Assembly: GCA_026393755.1 (NCBI GenBank)
Contig: JAPKZO010000024.1
Span: 52,304-116,303 of the forward strand
Direction: 5' to 3'
Origin: Acidobacteriota bacterium
Lineage (GTDB): Bacteria; Acidobacteriota; Vicinamibacteria; Vicinamibacterales; JAKQTR01
DNA: 64,000 bases
Shown: in pieces, positions 44,951 to 55,132 of the stretch
Layout of the letters: the number at the start of each line of letters is the position of its first letter
Numbering within the stretch: the stretch's first letter is position 1
The notes under the pieces: generated by a model
What the model saw: the letters and a program-made list of their open reading frames with translations, nothing else
Databases searched by the model: none
Told to the model about the DNA's origin: nothing
Position numbers and translations under genes: made by a program

Positions 44951-46081
44951 ATGGAGAAACACGTCGCGTGGATCGTCCTGATCTGCCTGCTGCTTGGCGC
45001 GGCCGCCATGTTTCAGAGTCGGCTCAAGCACCAGATGTACGACTTCGAGGTGTACCGCGTGGCCGGCGTCAGGGCCGCCGCCGGCGAAGCGCTCTATCGG
45101 GTCGAAGACGGCCACTGGCAGTTCAAGTATTTCCCGGCGTTTGCGCTGGCCATCGCCCCGATCGCGCAATTGCCCGCGATGACCGCCCGCGCGGTCTGGC
45201 TGGGTCTGTCGGTCGTCCTGCTGGTGATCCTGGTGTCGCTGTCGACATCGCTGCTTCCGGAACGACGGCATTCAGCGTTTGTCATCGCCGGGTTTGCCTC
45301 GCTGGCGCTGGGCAAGTTCTTCATCCGCGAGGTCGGCCTGGGGCAGAGCAACGTGCTGCTGGCGGTGCTCGTGCTCTCGGCCGTGGCCGCGTGGCGGGCG
45401 AAGCGTGAAGGGGCTGCCGGGGCGTGGCTCGCGGCCGCAACGATCGTCAAACCCTATGCTGTTCTGTTCCTGCCGTACCTCATCCTGCGTCGGCCGACGC
45501 GCGGCGCCGCAGCCTACCTCGGCGTGGTCGCTGCTGCATTGCTGCTCCCGGTCCTGCGCTACGGATGGTCAGGCAATCTCACGCTGCTAGAGGGCTGGTT
45601 TGCGACGGTCACCCAATCGACAGCCCCGAACCTGGCCAGCCAGGACAACACGTCGGTGGCCGGGATGTTCGCGGCGTGGTTCGGCGTCGGCCCGCTGGCC
45701 AGTTGGCTGGCGCTCGCGCTGACGCTGGTTCTGCTCGCGGCCTGCACGCGCGCCTTTCTGAAGACGCGGGGAGTGATTCACCCCGAGTACCTCGACGCGG
45801 CGCTCCTTCTCTTCCTCATTCCGCTATTATCGCCGCAGGGGTGGGACTACGTCCTCCTTGTCTCGGCCCCGGCCGTGATGCTCCTTATCGACCGCTTCGG
45901 CGAGATGACACGGCCGCTCCAGTGGCTGGTCGTCGCCTGCATGGCCATTCCGGCCTTCACGCTCTGGGACGTGATGGGACGTGAGGCCTATCGCGTGTTC
46001 ATGATGTCAAGGCTGGTCAGCCTGTGCGCCCTGGTCGAGTTCGCCCTCGTGCTGCGCCTCCGCGATCGTCGGGCTGCGTGA
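44951..46081 (+). CDS. GT87-family (DUF2029) membrane glycosyltransferase
   Basis: 376 residues with about nine hydrophobic helices. The first loop carries YDFEVYRVAGVRAAAGEALY, where the Asp is the likely catalytic base of this GT-C fold. FKYFPAFALAIAPIAQLP follows. Further marks: VGLGQSNVLLAVLVLSAVAA, AAATIVKPYAVLFLPYLILR, LSPQGWDYVLLVSAPAVML. GT87 enzymes such as PimE use polyprenyl-phosphate mannose; the donor here is unknown. It stands alone, convergent with the ATPase gene. Confidence 0.85.
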   Translation: MEKHVAWIVLICLLLGAAAMFQSRLKHQMYDFEVYRVAGVRAAAGEALYRVEDGHWQFKYFPAFALAIAPIAQLPAMTARAVWLGLSVVLLVILVSLSTSLLPERRHSAFVIAGFASLALGKFFIREVGLGQSNVLLAVLVLSAVAAWRAKREGAAGAWLAAATIVKPYAVLFLPYLILRRPTRGAAAYLGVVAAALLLPVLRYGWSGNLTLLEGWFATVTQSTAPNLASQDNTSVAGMFAAWFGVGPLASWLALALTLVLLAACTRAFLKTRGVIHPEYLDAALLLFLIPLLSPQGWDYVLLVSAPAVMLLIDRFGEMTRPLQWLVVACMAIPAFTLWDVMGREAYRVFMMSRLVSLCALVEFALVLRLRDRRAA

Positions 46082-46088
46082 TCGGCGG

Positions 46089-46103
46089 TGGGGTCCGACC
46101 CCA
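46089..46103. terminator. Hairpin between convergent genes
   Basis: TGGGGTC and GACCCCA around a single C, eight bases after the GT87 gene stop and eight before the stop of the convergent ATPase gene. No T run on either side. Likely a weak two-way terminator. Confidence 0.45.
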
Positions 46104-46110
46104 TTTCCGG

Positions 46111-47187
46111 TCAGGTTGATTCCGGTGCGGTCGAGAGCCGGGCAGCCGCGTATCGCTGCACCAGATCGGCCACCCGCGTGTCGTCTGGTGCATCGCAGTG
46201 GGTATGCAGCCTCACCCAGAGGCGCAGGACCGGATCGGCAAAGCTGTAACGTTTGCGATGGGAGACCACCAGATCGACGTCCTCGAGCCAGCCGAGGTAG
46301 TCCTTGGTTGATCCCGGAGTGCGCTGCATCCGTGTCGCGACGGTCGTCAGCGTCACTGGCTCGTCTTCGGAGAGGATGCCGAGAATGGCCTTGAGCGCGC
46401 CGTAGCCGCGCGCGCGATGCAGCCTGAACTCGTAACTGTTCCGGCACCGGGCGCAGATGGCGCCTCCCGGCGAGAGCAGCGCCGCGAACGCCGAGATGGG
46501 ATCCCGGACGCGCAGGGTCGGATCACCCAGCGCGCGTACGACATCGGCAGCGTACGCCAGTCGGCCACCCGTGAGGGCGACAATCACACGGCCGGCGTCT
46601 TCGGCGGTATCCGAACGAAACCCCGGGATCCGCAGGAGATCGGCGGCGACATCGGCCGTCGCGAGCGGCGGCACGTGCAGGACCACGAAGCGCTCGGGTG
46701 CCTCTCGCAACGTGCGCAGCGTCCGCGCGACGAAGCGCGACGTCAACACAAACCGGTTGTCGCTCGCGGCCAGCGCCTCGACGGCCTCGGGGACGACCCG
46801 CCGAAGGCCGGGGAAACTCTCGAGGGTCTTGAGTTCGAGAAACTCGTCGAGCAGCCACGTCGCTGGTGCCTCGTTGGGTGAGCGGGCACCGGTCAGACAC
46901 AGCGAGACCCGGTCGAAGGCCTCCCTGGGGCTCGCGGTGGACGCGCCGGGGCGCGCCCACGCGAACGGGGATGCGGCCGACAATTCGGCGAGGAAGCGTT
47001 CCGGCGTCGACACCACGCGATCAAGCGCCACATACTGGCAGCGCGGTTTGCCAACCCGGTCGCCCACCCGCCGCAGCAGCGACGTCCGGCCGGCTCCGCA
47101 GGGCCCGACCACCACGGGGATCCGCGACGGCGTCGCGTCGAGGGCCGCCAGGACAACGGATTCGAAATACTGGAATCCAGTGCTCAT
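46111..47187 (-). CDS. AAA-type ATPase with C-terminal winged helix, coupled to hutU
   Basis: 358 residues from ATG 47187, overlapping the hutU stop by ATGA. The P-loop is [14 protein letters not shown]: arginine replaces the usual Walker A lysine. Walker B-like [14 protein letters not shown], then sensor-like [15 protein letters not shown]. The C-terminal part has a Cys pair ([16 protein letters not shown]) and a winged-helix segment ([40 protein letters not shown]). This is the architecture of the archaeal-type/ORC-like ATPases of unknown role. Why it should follow urocanase is not known. The P-loop Arg may weaken ATP hydrolysis. Confidence 0.75.
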   Translation of the reverse strand: MSTGFQYFESVVLAALDATPSRIPVVVGPCGAGRTSLLRRVGDRVGKPRCQYVALDRVVSTPERFLAELSAASPFAWARPGASTASPREAFDRVSLCLTGARSPNEAPATWLLDEFLELKTLESFPGLRRVVPEAVEALAASDNRFVLTSRFVARTLRTLREAPERFVVLHVPPLATADVAADLLRIPGFRSDTAEDAGRVIVALTGGRLAYAADVVRALGDPTLRVRDPISAFAALLSPGGAICARCRNSYEFRLHRARGYGALKAILGILSEDEPVTLTTVATRMQRTPGSTKDYLGWLEDVDLVVSHRKRYSFADPVLRLWVRLHTHCDAPDDTRVADLVQRYAAARLSTAPEST

Positions 47188-48848
47188 CGCGGCAGCATTG
47201 GGATGTTCACGCCCCGTGCGAGGGCTGTTTCGATTGCCCTCGGATAGCCGGCATCGGCGTGCCGCGCGATGCCGGTTCCGGGATCGCACGTCAGCACGCG
47301 TTCCAGCCGCTCGTCGGCGTCGCGCGTTCCATCGGCGACGATCACCATGCCGGCGTGTAGTGAGTAGCCGATGCCCACACCGCCGCCGTGATGCACCGAT
47401 ACCCAGGTGGCCCCAGCCGCCGTATTCAACAACGCGTTCAACACGGGCCAGTCGGCGATCGCGTCGCTGCCGTCCCGCATTCCCTCAGTCTCCCGATTCG
47501 GTGAGGCCACCGAGCCGGTATCCAGATGATCCCGCCCGATGACGATCGGCGCCTTGATGACGCCATCGCGAACCAGGGCGTTGATCTTCAGGCCGAAGCG
47601 CGCGCGCTCACCGTAGCCGAGCCAGAAGATCCGGGCCGGCAGGCCCTGAAACGCCACGCGTTCGCCGGCCATCTTGATCCACCGGCAGAGGGCCGCATTG
47701 TCGGCGAACATCTCGAGCGCCGCCGCGTCGGTGGCGGCGATGTCGGCCGGATCGCCCGACAGCGCCGCCCAACGGAACGGCCCCTTGCCTTCGCAGAACA
47801 GCGGCCGGATGTACTCGGGGACAAATCCCGGGATGTCGAACGCATCGGCCACGCCGCCCTTGACCGCCTGCGCGCGGATGTTGTTGCCGTAGTCGAAGGC
47901 GATCGCACCGCGCTTTCGCAACTCGAGCATCGCCCGGACATGCGTGGCCATGGCCGCGATCGATCGCTCGATGTAGTCCCGGGGCGCGTGGCGGCGGAGT
48001 GCCGTGGCGTCGCTCAGGCTCATGCCATTCGGCACGTACCCGTCGAGCGCATCGTGCGCGGACGTCTGATCGGTCAGCACGTCGGGCACGAACCCGCGCG
48101 CCACGAGAGCGGGCAGCACGTCGGCCGCGTTGGCGCACAACGCCATCGATCGCGCCGTCCCCTCATGCTGCCAGCGCGTCACGGCGGCGATCGCCGTGTC
48201 GAGGCTGTCGGTCGCCTCGTCAACATAGCGGGTGGCCAGCCGACGTTCGATCCGGCGCGGATCGACCTCGACCACCAGCGCTGCGCCGCCGTTCATCGTC
48301 GCCGCGAGCGGCTGCGCCCCGCCCATGCCGCCGAGGCCGGCCGACACGAACACCCGGCCTGCCAGCGTGCCGCAAAAACGCTGACGCGCCAGCTCGGCCA
48401 GCGTCTCATAGGTGCCCTGCAGAATGCCCTGAGTGCCGATGTAGATCCAGCTGCCCGCTGTCATCTGCCCAAACATCGTCAATCCGCGATCCTCGAGATC
48501 GCGGAAGTTCTCGACCGTGGCCCACGCCGGCACGAGCAGCGCGTTGGCGATGAGCACGCGCGGCGCGCCCGGGTGCGTGCGGAACACGCCGACCGGTTTC
48601 CCCGACTGCACGAGCAGCGTCTCGTCGTGGCCGAGCGCCCGCAGCGATCTGACGATCGCGTCGAAAGCATCCCAGCTCCGCGCGGCACGGCCCGTTCCGC
48701 CATACACGATCAGGCGATCCGGATCTTCGGCGACCTCGGGATCGAGGTTGTTCATCAGCATCCGCAAGGCCGCTTCCTGCTGCCATCCCTTGCAGGACAG
48801 GAGCGTTCCGCGGGGCGCACGCACTGGACGGGCAGATGACACGTTCAT
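47184..48848 (-). CDS. hutU: Urocanate hydratase
   Basis: 554 residues. The NAD-binding loop [20 protein letters not shown] is present. The signature block [16 protein letters not shown] has Phe where the Pseudomonas enzyme has the reactive Cys (RICW). [20 protein letters not shown] and [20 protein letters not shown] complete the active site. The enzyme adds water to urocanate in histidine breakdown. No hutH, hutI or hutC lies nearby; only the coupled ATPase gene follows. ATG 48848 has GAGGTG six bases upstream. Confidence 0.93.
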   Translation of the reverse strand: MNVSSARPVRAPRGTLLSCKGWQQEAALRMLMNNLDPEVAEDPDRLIVYGGTGRAARSWDAFDAIVRSLRALGHDETLLVQSGKPVGVFRTHPGAPRVLIANALLVPAWATVENFRDLEDRGLTMFGQMTAGSWIYIGTQGILQGTYETLAELARQRFCGTLAGRVFVSAGLGGMGGAQPLAATMNGGAALVVEVDPRRIERRLATRYVDEATDSLDTAIAAVTRWQHEGTARSMALCANAADVLPALVARGFVPDVLTDQTSAHDALDGYVPNGMSLSDATALRRHAPRDYIERSIAAMATHVRAMLELRKRGAIAFDYGNNIRAQAVKGGVADAFDIPGFVPEYIRPLFCEGKGPFRWAALSGDPADIAATDAAALEMFADNAALCRWIKMAGERVAFQGLPARIFWLGYGERARFGLKINALVRDGVIKAPIVIGRDHLDTGSVASPNRETEGMRDGSDAIADWPVLNALLNTAAGATWVSVHHGGGVGIGYSLHAGMVIVADGTRDADERLERVLTCDPGTGIARHADAGYPRAIETALARGVNIPMLPR

Positions 48849-49012
48849 GATGGCACCTCAATGAATGTCTTGGGCATAGGCCCTAGAACTTATGAGGACC
48901 GGAGGCCGATGTCAACCTGCCCGCCGGAGAGCGTTGCGATTCCGGGTCCTGTGCTAACATCATCGGTTGGTTTTCCAGGGATGGTTTGGCCCGCGCAGGA
49001 GCAGGACAGTCT

Positions 49013-50323
49013 ATGAATATCGCTGTAGTCGGGGCGCAATGGGGGGACGAGGGCAAAGGGAAGGTCGTTGACCTGCTGGCGCCGCGGTTCTCGATCGTGG
49101 CGCGGTACCAGGGGGGCCACAATGCCGGGCACACGGTGCACGTCGGCGGCAAGCGATTCGTCCTGCGGCTCATCCCGTCCGGGATCCTCAGTCCAGGCGT
49201 GATCTGCGTCATTGGCAACGGACTCGTGGTGGACGTGAAGGCCTTGTTCGACGAAGTCGAAGAGCTGAAACAGGCCGCGATCGGGGTGGAAGGCCGGCTG
49301 TTCGTCAGCGACCGCGCGCACGTGATTCTGCCGTTCCATCGCGACCTCGACAAGCTGAACGAAGCCAGCCTGGGAGACCGGAAGATCGGAACGACGTCGC
49401 GGGGGATCGGGCCTGCCTACGAAGCGAAGATTGCCCGCCGCGGCCTGCGCATGTGCGATCTGGCCGATGCGGAGTACGTTGAGGAGCACATCCGTCAAGC
49501 GCTCGACACGCTGAATCTGATGGACGCGGACGCGCACTACGATTGGCGCGAACTGGTGGGGGAGACGTTGGCGCTTGGCGAGCGTCTCGAGCCGATGCTC
49601 ACCGACGTGTCGGTGCTGCTGGCCGACGCGATGGCGGCGGGACAATCGATCCTGTTCGAAGGGGCCCAGGGCACGATGCTCGACGTGGACCACGGCACGT
49701 ATCCGTACGTCACGTCTTCGAGCGCGACAGCCGGCGGCGCGTGCACGGGGCTCGGCATCGGCCCCGGGGCAATTGGGGCGGTGATCGGTATCGCGAAGGC
49801 GTACACGACTCGCGTGGGAGAGGGGCCGTTTCCAAGCGAACTGCACGACGCTTCCGGGGCGGCGCTTCGCGCGAGGGGGCAGGAGTTCGGCGCCGTGACC
49901 GGCAGACCGCGGCGCTGCGGCTGGTTCGACGCGGTGGTCGTCGGTCACGCCGTGCGGGTCAACGGACTCGATGCGTTGGCGCTCACGAAACTCGACGTGC
50001 TCGATGGCCTCGACACGGTCGAGATCTGTGTCGGCTACCGGATTGACAACTCGATGGTGACGCGGTTTCCCGCCGATCTCCGTCGCGTCCAACGTGCCGT
50101 GCCGGTGCTCGAATCGATGCCGGGGTGGAAGACGCCGACGGCCGGTCTGCGCGATTTCGGCGCGCTGCCTGCCGAGGCCCGGGCGTACATTGCCCGCCTC
50201 GAGGCGTTGATCGCCGTGCCGGTGTTGCTGGTGTCGACCGGTCCCGCGCGCGAGGACACGATCATCAGGGAAGATGCACGGGCGGTCGAGTGGTTTGGAA
50301 CACCCGCCGCCCAGCGGGGCTAG
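49013..50323 (+). CDS. purA: Adenylosuccinate synthase
   Basis: 436 residues from ATG 49013. GTP-binding loop VVGAQWGDEGKGKVVDLLAP; IMP-site motifs GGHNAGHTV and KIGTTSRGIGPAYEAKIAR; FEGAQGTMLDVDHGTYPYVT; the guanine-specificity block ALTKLDVLDGLDTVEIC. It makes adenylosuccinate from IMP, aspartate and GTP. The length is standard. Divergent from hutU; no other pur gene nearby. Confidence 0.95.
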   Translation: MNIAVVGAQWGDEGKGKVVDLLAPRFSIVARYQGGHNAGHTVHVGGKRFVLRLIPSGILSPGVICVIGNGLVVDVKALFDEVEELKQAAIGVEGRLFVSDRAHVILPFHRDLDKLNEASLGDRKIGTTSRGIGPAYEAKIARRGLRMCDLADAEYVEEHIRQALDTLNLMDADAHYDWRELVGETLALGERLEPMLTDVSVLLADAMAAGQSILFEGAQGTMLDVDHGTYPYVTSSSATAGGACTGLGIGPGAIGAVIGIAKAYTTRVGEGPFPSELHDASGAALRARGQEFGAVTGRPRRCGWFDAVVVGHAVRVNGLDALALTKLDVLDGLDTVEICVGYRIDNSMVTRFPADLRRVQRAVPVLESMPGWKTPTAGLRDFGALPAEARAYIARLEALIAVPVLLVSTGPAREDTIIREDARAVEWFGTPAAQRG

Positions 50324-50336
50324 CAAATCACGCGAG

Positions 50337-50984
50337 TCAGTACTTCACGTGGACGACGCCCGGATCGCCGCGATCCTGAAGCGTCAGCGCGTAGATCGCA
50401 GCCAGTTCTGACGTCCGGGGCTCGGCGAGCGCGCCATCGACTGCCAGCAGGAACTCGTCGTCGTTCATCTGCGGGCGGTTCGCCCCGACTGCACGCATGA
50501 CAGGCACGGATTGCGGCCCGGCCGGGGCGATGGCGACCGCGCTGCGCGTGGTGAACCGGCTGCCGGCGAACTCGAATACATCCAGGTAGCGCCCGGCGGT
50601 GATGCCGACCATCACGCCGGCGATCGCGGCCGCCGCCACCCACCGCATCATCGGCCGGAAATGCAGGGAATCGCGCTCGACGGGTAACACCGCAGGGAAC
50701 GCCAGAATGCGGGCGCCGTTCTGCGCTTCGATGCGGCGCATGATGCGCTCGCGCTGGTGCACGAGGCGATCGGCCGTGAAGGCGGCATCGACCCGTTCGA
50801 CCACCACGTCGCGGCTCTCATCCAGTGCGGCGACGAGCGCATCGTAACTGGCGTGGCACGACGCACAGTGCGCCACGTGCCGCAGCAACGGCTCGTCGGC
50901 CGCATCCAGCACCTCGAGCCCCCGTTCGGCCAGATAGCGTCGAACGAGCGCCTTGTCGTCCAGATGATGTTTATCGGCGAACAC
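50337..50984 (-). CDS. Zinc-finger-type anti-sigma factor
   Basis: 215 residues. The N-terminal ZAS-like motif HVAHCASCHASYDALVAALD (HxxxCxxC) is near residues 36-55. One transmembrane helix follows (MMRWVAAAAIAGVMVGITAG, about 110-130), then a ~75-residue outer tail. Its start overlaps the end of the ECF sigma gene by 14 bases, so the two are coupled. It should hold that sigma at the membrane. The signal is unknown. It converges on purA. Confidence 0.78.
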   Translation of the reverse strand: MFADKHHLDDKALVRRYLAERGLEVLDAADEPLLRHVAHCASCHASYDALVAALDESRDVVVERVDAAFTADRLVHQRERIMRRIEAQNGARILAFPAVLPVERDSLHFRPMMRWVAAAAIAGVMVGITAGRYLDVFEFAGSRFTTRSAVAIAPAGPQSVPVMRAVGANRPQMNDDEFLLAVDGALAEPRTSELAAIYALTLQDRGDPGVVHVKY

Positions 50985-51681
50985 GGCTTCCCTCCAGCAC
51001 CGCTTTCAACTTGCGCAACGCCCGAAAGAGATGAACTCGCACCGTCGATTCATTGAGCCCGGTCAAGATCCCCACCTCTCGCGGCGACTGGCCTTCGACA
51101 TGGCACATCAGCAACACCGTGCGCTGGCGTTCGGGGAGGGCGTCAATCGCCGTCATCACCGTCCGCCGCGTCTCCGCACCGAGCACCAAGTCTTCCGGCG
51201 ACGGCGCATGCGAGACGGCCCGCTCGACCCGCGAACCGTACTCGGGATGATCGTCGATTCCGGTCAGTTCCCACCGCTCCCGCCGCCGCCGCGCCTTCTT
51301 GCGATCCCGGCAGGTGTTGGCCAGGATACGCGTGAACCACGCCTCGAATGACAGGTCTTCGCGGTACGTCGTGATATGCGTGAAGACCTTGACAAAGGCG
51401 TCCTGCACGGCTTCGTCGGCATCCGAGACGTCCCTCAACAGGTACAGCGCCAGTCTGGATGCCTGTTGCTGTTGGGCAGCTACCAGGTCGGCAAAGGCCT
51501 CGTGGGCCTTGTCCATCTCGCCCGACAGCACCAGGGCCTTGACCCGACGGGCCTCCTCGGAACTGCCCGGCTTGGCCCGATCGACCGGCGGGACTGGCCC
51601 GGCACCCAATTCTGCCGTCAGATCGCCACCCGGAGACCCCGACTTCGCGCCGAACCAGGACCCGGGTTTTCGAGCCACCAT
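50971..51681 (-). CDS. ECF RNA polymerase sigma factor
   Basis: 236 residues with a ~60-residue N-terminal extension. Region 2: ALYLLRDVSDADEAVQDAFV, KVFTHITTYREDLSFEAWFT, RILANTCRDRKKARRRRE. Region 4: IDALPERQRTVLLMCHVEGQ, SPREVGILTGLNESTVRVHL. The C-terminus overlaps the anti-sigma gene. It is separate in sequence from the ECF factor at 8,301, so the window holds two such circuits. Confidence 0.9.
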   Translation of the reverse strand: MVARKPGSWFGAKSGSPGGDLTAELGAGPVPPVDRAKPGSSEEARRVKALVLSGEMDKAHEAFADLVAAQQQQASRLALYLLRDVSDADEAVQDAFVKVFTHITTYREDLSFEAWFTRILANTCRDRKKARRRRERWELTGIDDHPEYGSRVERAVSHAPSPEDLVLGAETRRTVMTAIDALPERQRTVLLMCHVEGQSPREVGILTGLNESTVRVHLFRALRKLKAVLEGSRVRR

Positions 51682-51907
51682 CCTCTACACCTGTTTTACG
51701 CCTGAAACCCGGGCTTCGTTTACCATTTCCCCGAGATTGCGGCGACCAGCGCCGGGGATCGGGTCCATCCTATCCGATAGGGTGCACGAGGGGCCAACAT
51801 ATTGAGCCCGACAAAGTTAGGGGATGTTGGCGACTCGAACGAAAGTCGGCTCGGCTATACTCGTGGCTGACGCGCCGATCGCAACGATCCGGTGCATCCA
51901 ACCCGTC

Positions 51908-53356
51908 ATGCACGAACCCGTCATCGGCCTCGAGGTGCATGCTCAGCTGCAGACAGCGTCCAAGCTGTTCTGCGGCTGCGCCACCCTGTGGGCGGCTCCC
52001 CCCAATACCCAGACCTGCCCCGTCTGTCTCGGCCTGCCCGGCGCGCTGCCCGTGCTCAACAGGCGCGCCGTGGATCTGGCGGTGACCGCCGCGCTCGCGC
52101 TGGCGTGCCGCGTGCAGCGCGAATCCGTCTTTGCGCGCAAGAACTACTTCTATCCGGACCTCCCAAAGGGATACCAGATCACCCAGTACGATCGGCCGCT
52201 GGCGCTGGATGGACACCTGCAGTGGGTCGAGGACGGACAGCCGCATCAGGTCCGCATCATCCGCGTCCACCTCGAGGAAGACGCCGGCAAGTCGCTCCAC
52301 GACGGCTTTCGCGACGCCGATCGCACGACACGCCTCGATTTCAACCGGAGCGGACTTCCGCTGATCGAGATCGTCACCGCGCCCGATCTCCGGTCCGCCG
52401 CCGATGCGGCGGAGTGCTTCCGCCGCCTGCGCGCGCTCCTGGTCGCCATCGGCGTGTCGGACGGTAACATGGAGCGAGGCAATCTGCGTTGCGACGCGAA
52501 CGTCTCGGTGCGCGTTCGGGGCGCCGCCATGCTTGGCTCTCGAACCGAAATCAAGAATCTGAATTCTTTTCGATTCGTCGAACATGCGTTGACGCATGAG
52601 ATTGACCGCCAGAGCCGTGTGCTCGACGGCGGCGGAACGGTTGAGACCGAGACGCGGCTCTGGGACGAACGTGCGGGCGAGACGGTGGTGATGCGGAGCA
52701 AGGAAGACGCAGACGACTATCGGTACTTTCCGGAACCCGATCTGCCGCCCCTGGTCGTTGGTGACGAAGCCATCGCGGTCCTGCGGGCGTCGTTGCCCCC
52801 GCCGCCCGGCGCGCTGCGCGAACACCTCGCGTCGCGGTACGGCCTGACCGGAGACGATCTGGACGCCCTCGCCGCGTCGCCCGGGCTGGCGACACTGTTT
52901 GAACAGACGGTGGCCGGTGGAGCAGAGCCCTCCGCTGCGGCGATGTGGATCAGGGGTGAGTTGGCCCGCCGGCTGCACGAGAGCCGGTGCCCGATCGACG
53001 CGATCAAGGTGACACCATCGGGCCTGTCCCGTTTGATTGCGATGGTGTCGTCGGGCATGCTGTCGAACTCGGCTGCCAAACAGGTGCTGGCCCGCATGTT
53101 CAGGACGGGAGAGACGCCCGACGTGATCGCTGACGCCGAGCATCTCGCGCAGCAATCGGACGTCGGCGCGCTCCGGAAGCTGGTCGATGACGTCGTGGCG
53201 AACCACCCTGAACAGGTGGCGCAGTTCAGGGCGGGACGGCGTGGAGTGGCCGGCTTTCTGATCGGCCACGTGATACGAGCCAGTCAGGGACGGGCCAACC
53301 CGAGACTTGTCGACCAACTGGTCAGGCAGCGTCTGACTGACCTCGGAGGGGTTTGA
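51908..53356 (+). CDS. gatB: Aspartyl/glutamyl-tRNA amidotransferase subunit B
   Basis: 482 residues from ATG 51908. Landmarks: HEPVIGLEVHAQLQTASKLF, the Cys motif C-G-C with a later pair in TCPVCLGLPGALPVLN (zinc site), FARKNYFYPDLPKGYQITQY, RIHLEED-like IIRVHLEEDAGK, FNRSGLPLIEIVTAPDL, NLRCDANVSVR. The YqeY-like helical tail closes it (LIGHVIRASQGRANPRLV). With GatA and GatC it amidates Glu-tRNA(Gln) and Asp-tRNA(Asn). gatA and gatC are not in the window. Confidence 0.95.
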   Translation: MHEPVIGLEVHAQLQTASKLFCGCATLWAAPPNTQTCPVCLGLPGALPVLNRRAVDLAVTAALALACRVQRESVFARKNYFYPDLPKGYQITQYDRPLALDGHLQWVEDGQPHQVRIIRVHLEEDAGKSLHDGFRDADRTTRLDFNRSGLPLIEIVTAPDLRSAADAAECFRRLRALLVAIGVSDGNMERGNLRCDANVSVRVRGAAMLGSRTEIKNLNSFRFVEHALTHEIDRQSRVLDGGGTVETETRLWDERAGETVVMRSKEDADDYRYFPEPDLPPLVVGDEAIAVLRASLPPPPGALREHLASRYGLTGDDLDALAASPGLATLFEQTVAGGAEPSAAAMWIRGELARRLHESRCPIDAIKVTPSGLSRLIAMVSSGMLSNSAAKQVLARMFRTGETPDVIADAEHLAQQSDVGALRKLVDDVVANHPEQVAQFRAGRRGVAGFLIGHVIRASQGRANPRLVDQLVRQRLTDLGGV

Positions 53357-53501
53357 TGACGGGACCTTCGGCGCCGACTCGCGGCCGCGTGTCACCCGGC
53401 CACTACGCGGTCGGGATCTCGTCAGACCGTGTGCTATACTCGCGCCACCTCGCCGGAATGTGTGTGGTGTACAGTCGCCTGGTGGCCGCTCGCCAACTGC
53501 C

Positions 53502-54161
53502 GTGATCGAAATCTCAAATCTCTCCAAGACCTACCGCCGGGGCATCTACGCGCTCCGCGATCTCTCGGTGTCGATCGGCAAAGGAGAGTTCGTCTTTCTG
53601 ACGGGTCCGAGCGGCGCCGGCAAGTCGACCCTTCTCCGATTGTTGCTGCGTCAGGATGTGCCGTCGGCAGGGCTCCTGCGCGTGGGCGGGCACGATCTGG
53701 CGACGCTCTCGCTGCGCCAGGTGCAGACCTACCGGCGCACCCTCGGCTTCGTCTTCCAGGATTTCAAGCTGCTTCCTGCCAGGACCGTCCTCGAGAACGT
53801 GGCGCTCGTGCCGCGCGTCCTCGGCGACACGTCCGTGCAGCAGCAGCGACGCACCTTCCAGGTGTTGAAATGGGTCGGTCTTCAGCACCGGATGAATGCG
53901 TATCCGGTGGAGCTGTCTGGAGGCGAGCAGCAGCGCGTCGCCATTGCGCGCGCGCTGGTGAATGAACCAGCGCTCGTGCTCGCTGACGAACCGACGGGCA
54001 ATCTCGACCCCGATCTCTCCCTCGAGATCATGAACCTGTTCCGGGACATCAATGCCCGGGGCACCACCGTCGTGGTCGCCACGCACGACCGCGAACTAAT
54101 CGGCCGCGTCGGACGGCGTACGCTCACGCTCGATCACGGCCGGCTGTTGCCGTCGACATAA
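53502..54161 (+). CDS. ftsE: Cell-division ATP-binding protein FtsE
   Basis: 219 residues from GTG 53502. Walker A LTGPSGAGKSTLLRLLL, FVFQDFKLLPARTVLENVAL (typical FtsE Q-loop), signature ELSGGEQQRVAIARALV, Walker B LVLADEPTGNLD, and HDRELIGR. With FtsX it controls septal peptidoglycan hydrolases through EnvC or similar. The ftsX gene follows after 13 bases. Confidence 0.93.
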   Translation: MIEISNLSKTYRRGIYALRDLSVSIGKGEFVFLTGPSGAGKSTLLRLLLRQDVPSAGLLRVGGHDLATLSLRQVQTYRRTLGFVFQDFKLLPARTVLENVALVPRVLGDTSVQQQRRTFQVLKWVGLQHRMNAYPVELSGGEQQRVAIARALVNEPALVLADEPTGNLDPDLSLEIMNLFRDINARGTTVVVATHDRELIGRVGRRTLTLDHGRLLPST

Positions 54162-54174
54162 CCAAGAGCCGCCG

Positions 54175-55062
54175 ATGCACGCCTTGAAGTACTGCCTGAG
54201 AGAAGCGTCGCGAAGCATCCGGCAGCAGCCCGGTTCCTCGGCTCTGTCGATGCTGACCATCGCTGCCGCTGCGCTGGTGGTCGGAGGGTTCCTCCTCCTG
54301 ACGGTCAACCTGGAACGTGTGCTGGCCCGATGGACGGCGACCGCCGAAGTGTCGATCTACCTGCGCGACGACATCACGCAGGAGCAGCGCGTCGAACTGA
54401 TCCGCGTGCTGACCGCGAGCCGCGCCGTCGCGTCGCGGGAATTCGTGTCGAAGGCCGATGCGCTGACGCGATTTCAGCGGGACTTTCCCGACCTGTCTTC
54501 CGGGCTGGACGGGACGCCCGACAACCCGTTGCCGGCGTCGTTCGATGTTCGGCTGCGGCCACAGGGGGCCGACAGCGGGGAGGCCGACGCCCTCCTCCAG
54601 AAGGTGCAGCGCCTGCCTGGCGTCGCCGACGTCCGGTTCGACCGGCAGTGGCTGGCCCGGCTGTCGTCGATCATCCTGGCGCTGGAGTGGACAGGCTGGG
54701 TGCTCGGCGCCGTGCTGATCGTGGCAGCCGTCCTGACCGTGGCGACGGTCGTTCGGCTGGCCCTCCTTGCCCGTCGCGACGAGATCGAGATCATGCAACT
54801 GGTGGGGGCGCCGCTCGGACTCCTCCGTGGACCTCTCATCACCGAGGGTCTGCTTCACGGTGGGGTTGGCACCTTGGTGGCCTTGATCGCTTTGTACGCG
54901 GCGTTTGTCGCGGCAAAGGCGCAGACGGCAGCGGTGCTCGCAACCGTCATCGAGCCGGAGCTGCTGAGCTTTCTGCCGGCCTCCAATGCTATGGCGTTCC
55001 TGGCCGGCGGCATGGCGGTCGGGTGCTTCGGTGGCTGGCTCGCCGCCAGGCACGTCAGGTGA
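54175..55062 (+). CDS. ftsX: Cell-division permease FtsX
   Basis: 295 residues. First helix SALSMLTIAAAALVVGGFLL, then the large periplasmic loop (VSIYLRDDITQEQRVELIRV to DVRFDRQWLARLS). Three C-terminal helices follow, with the conserved LALLARRDEIEIMQLVGAPL. The layout (one plus three helices) is diagnostic of FtsX. It forms the FtsEX complex with the gene before it. Confidence 0.92.
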   Translation: MHALKYCLREASRSIRQQPGSSALSMLTIAAAALVVGGFLLLTVNLERVLARWTATAEVSIYLRDDITQEQRVELIRVLTASRAVASREFVSKADALTRFQRDFPDLSSGLDGTPDNPLPASFDVRLRPQGADSGEADALLQKVQRLPGVADVRFDRQWLARLSSIILALEWTGWVLGAVLIVAAVLTVATVVRLALLARRDEIEIMQLVGAPLGLLRGPLITEGLLHGGVGTLVALIALYAAFVAAKAQTAAVLATVIEPELLSFLPASNAMAFLAGGMAVGCFGGWLAARHVR

Positions 55063-55132
55063 TCCGTTTGACAGCGTGCAGACGTCGAAATACACTTGAG
55101 TCGTCCTGCACTCGCATTGTCTGAGGATCCGG

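Noticed and set aside
51770..53527. 585-codon minus-strand frame
   Set aside because: Antisense to gatB, no ribosome site, no recognisable domain.
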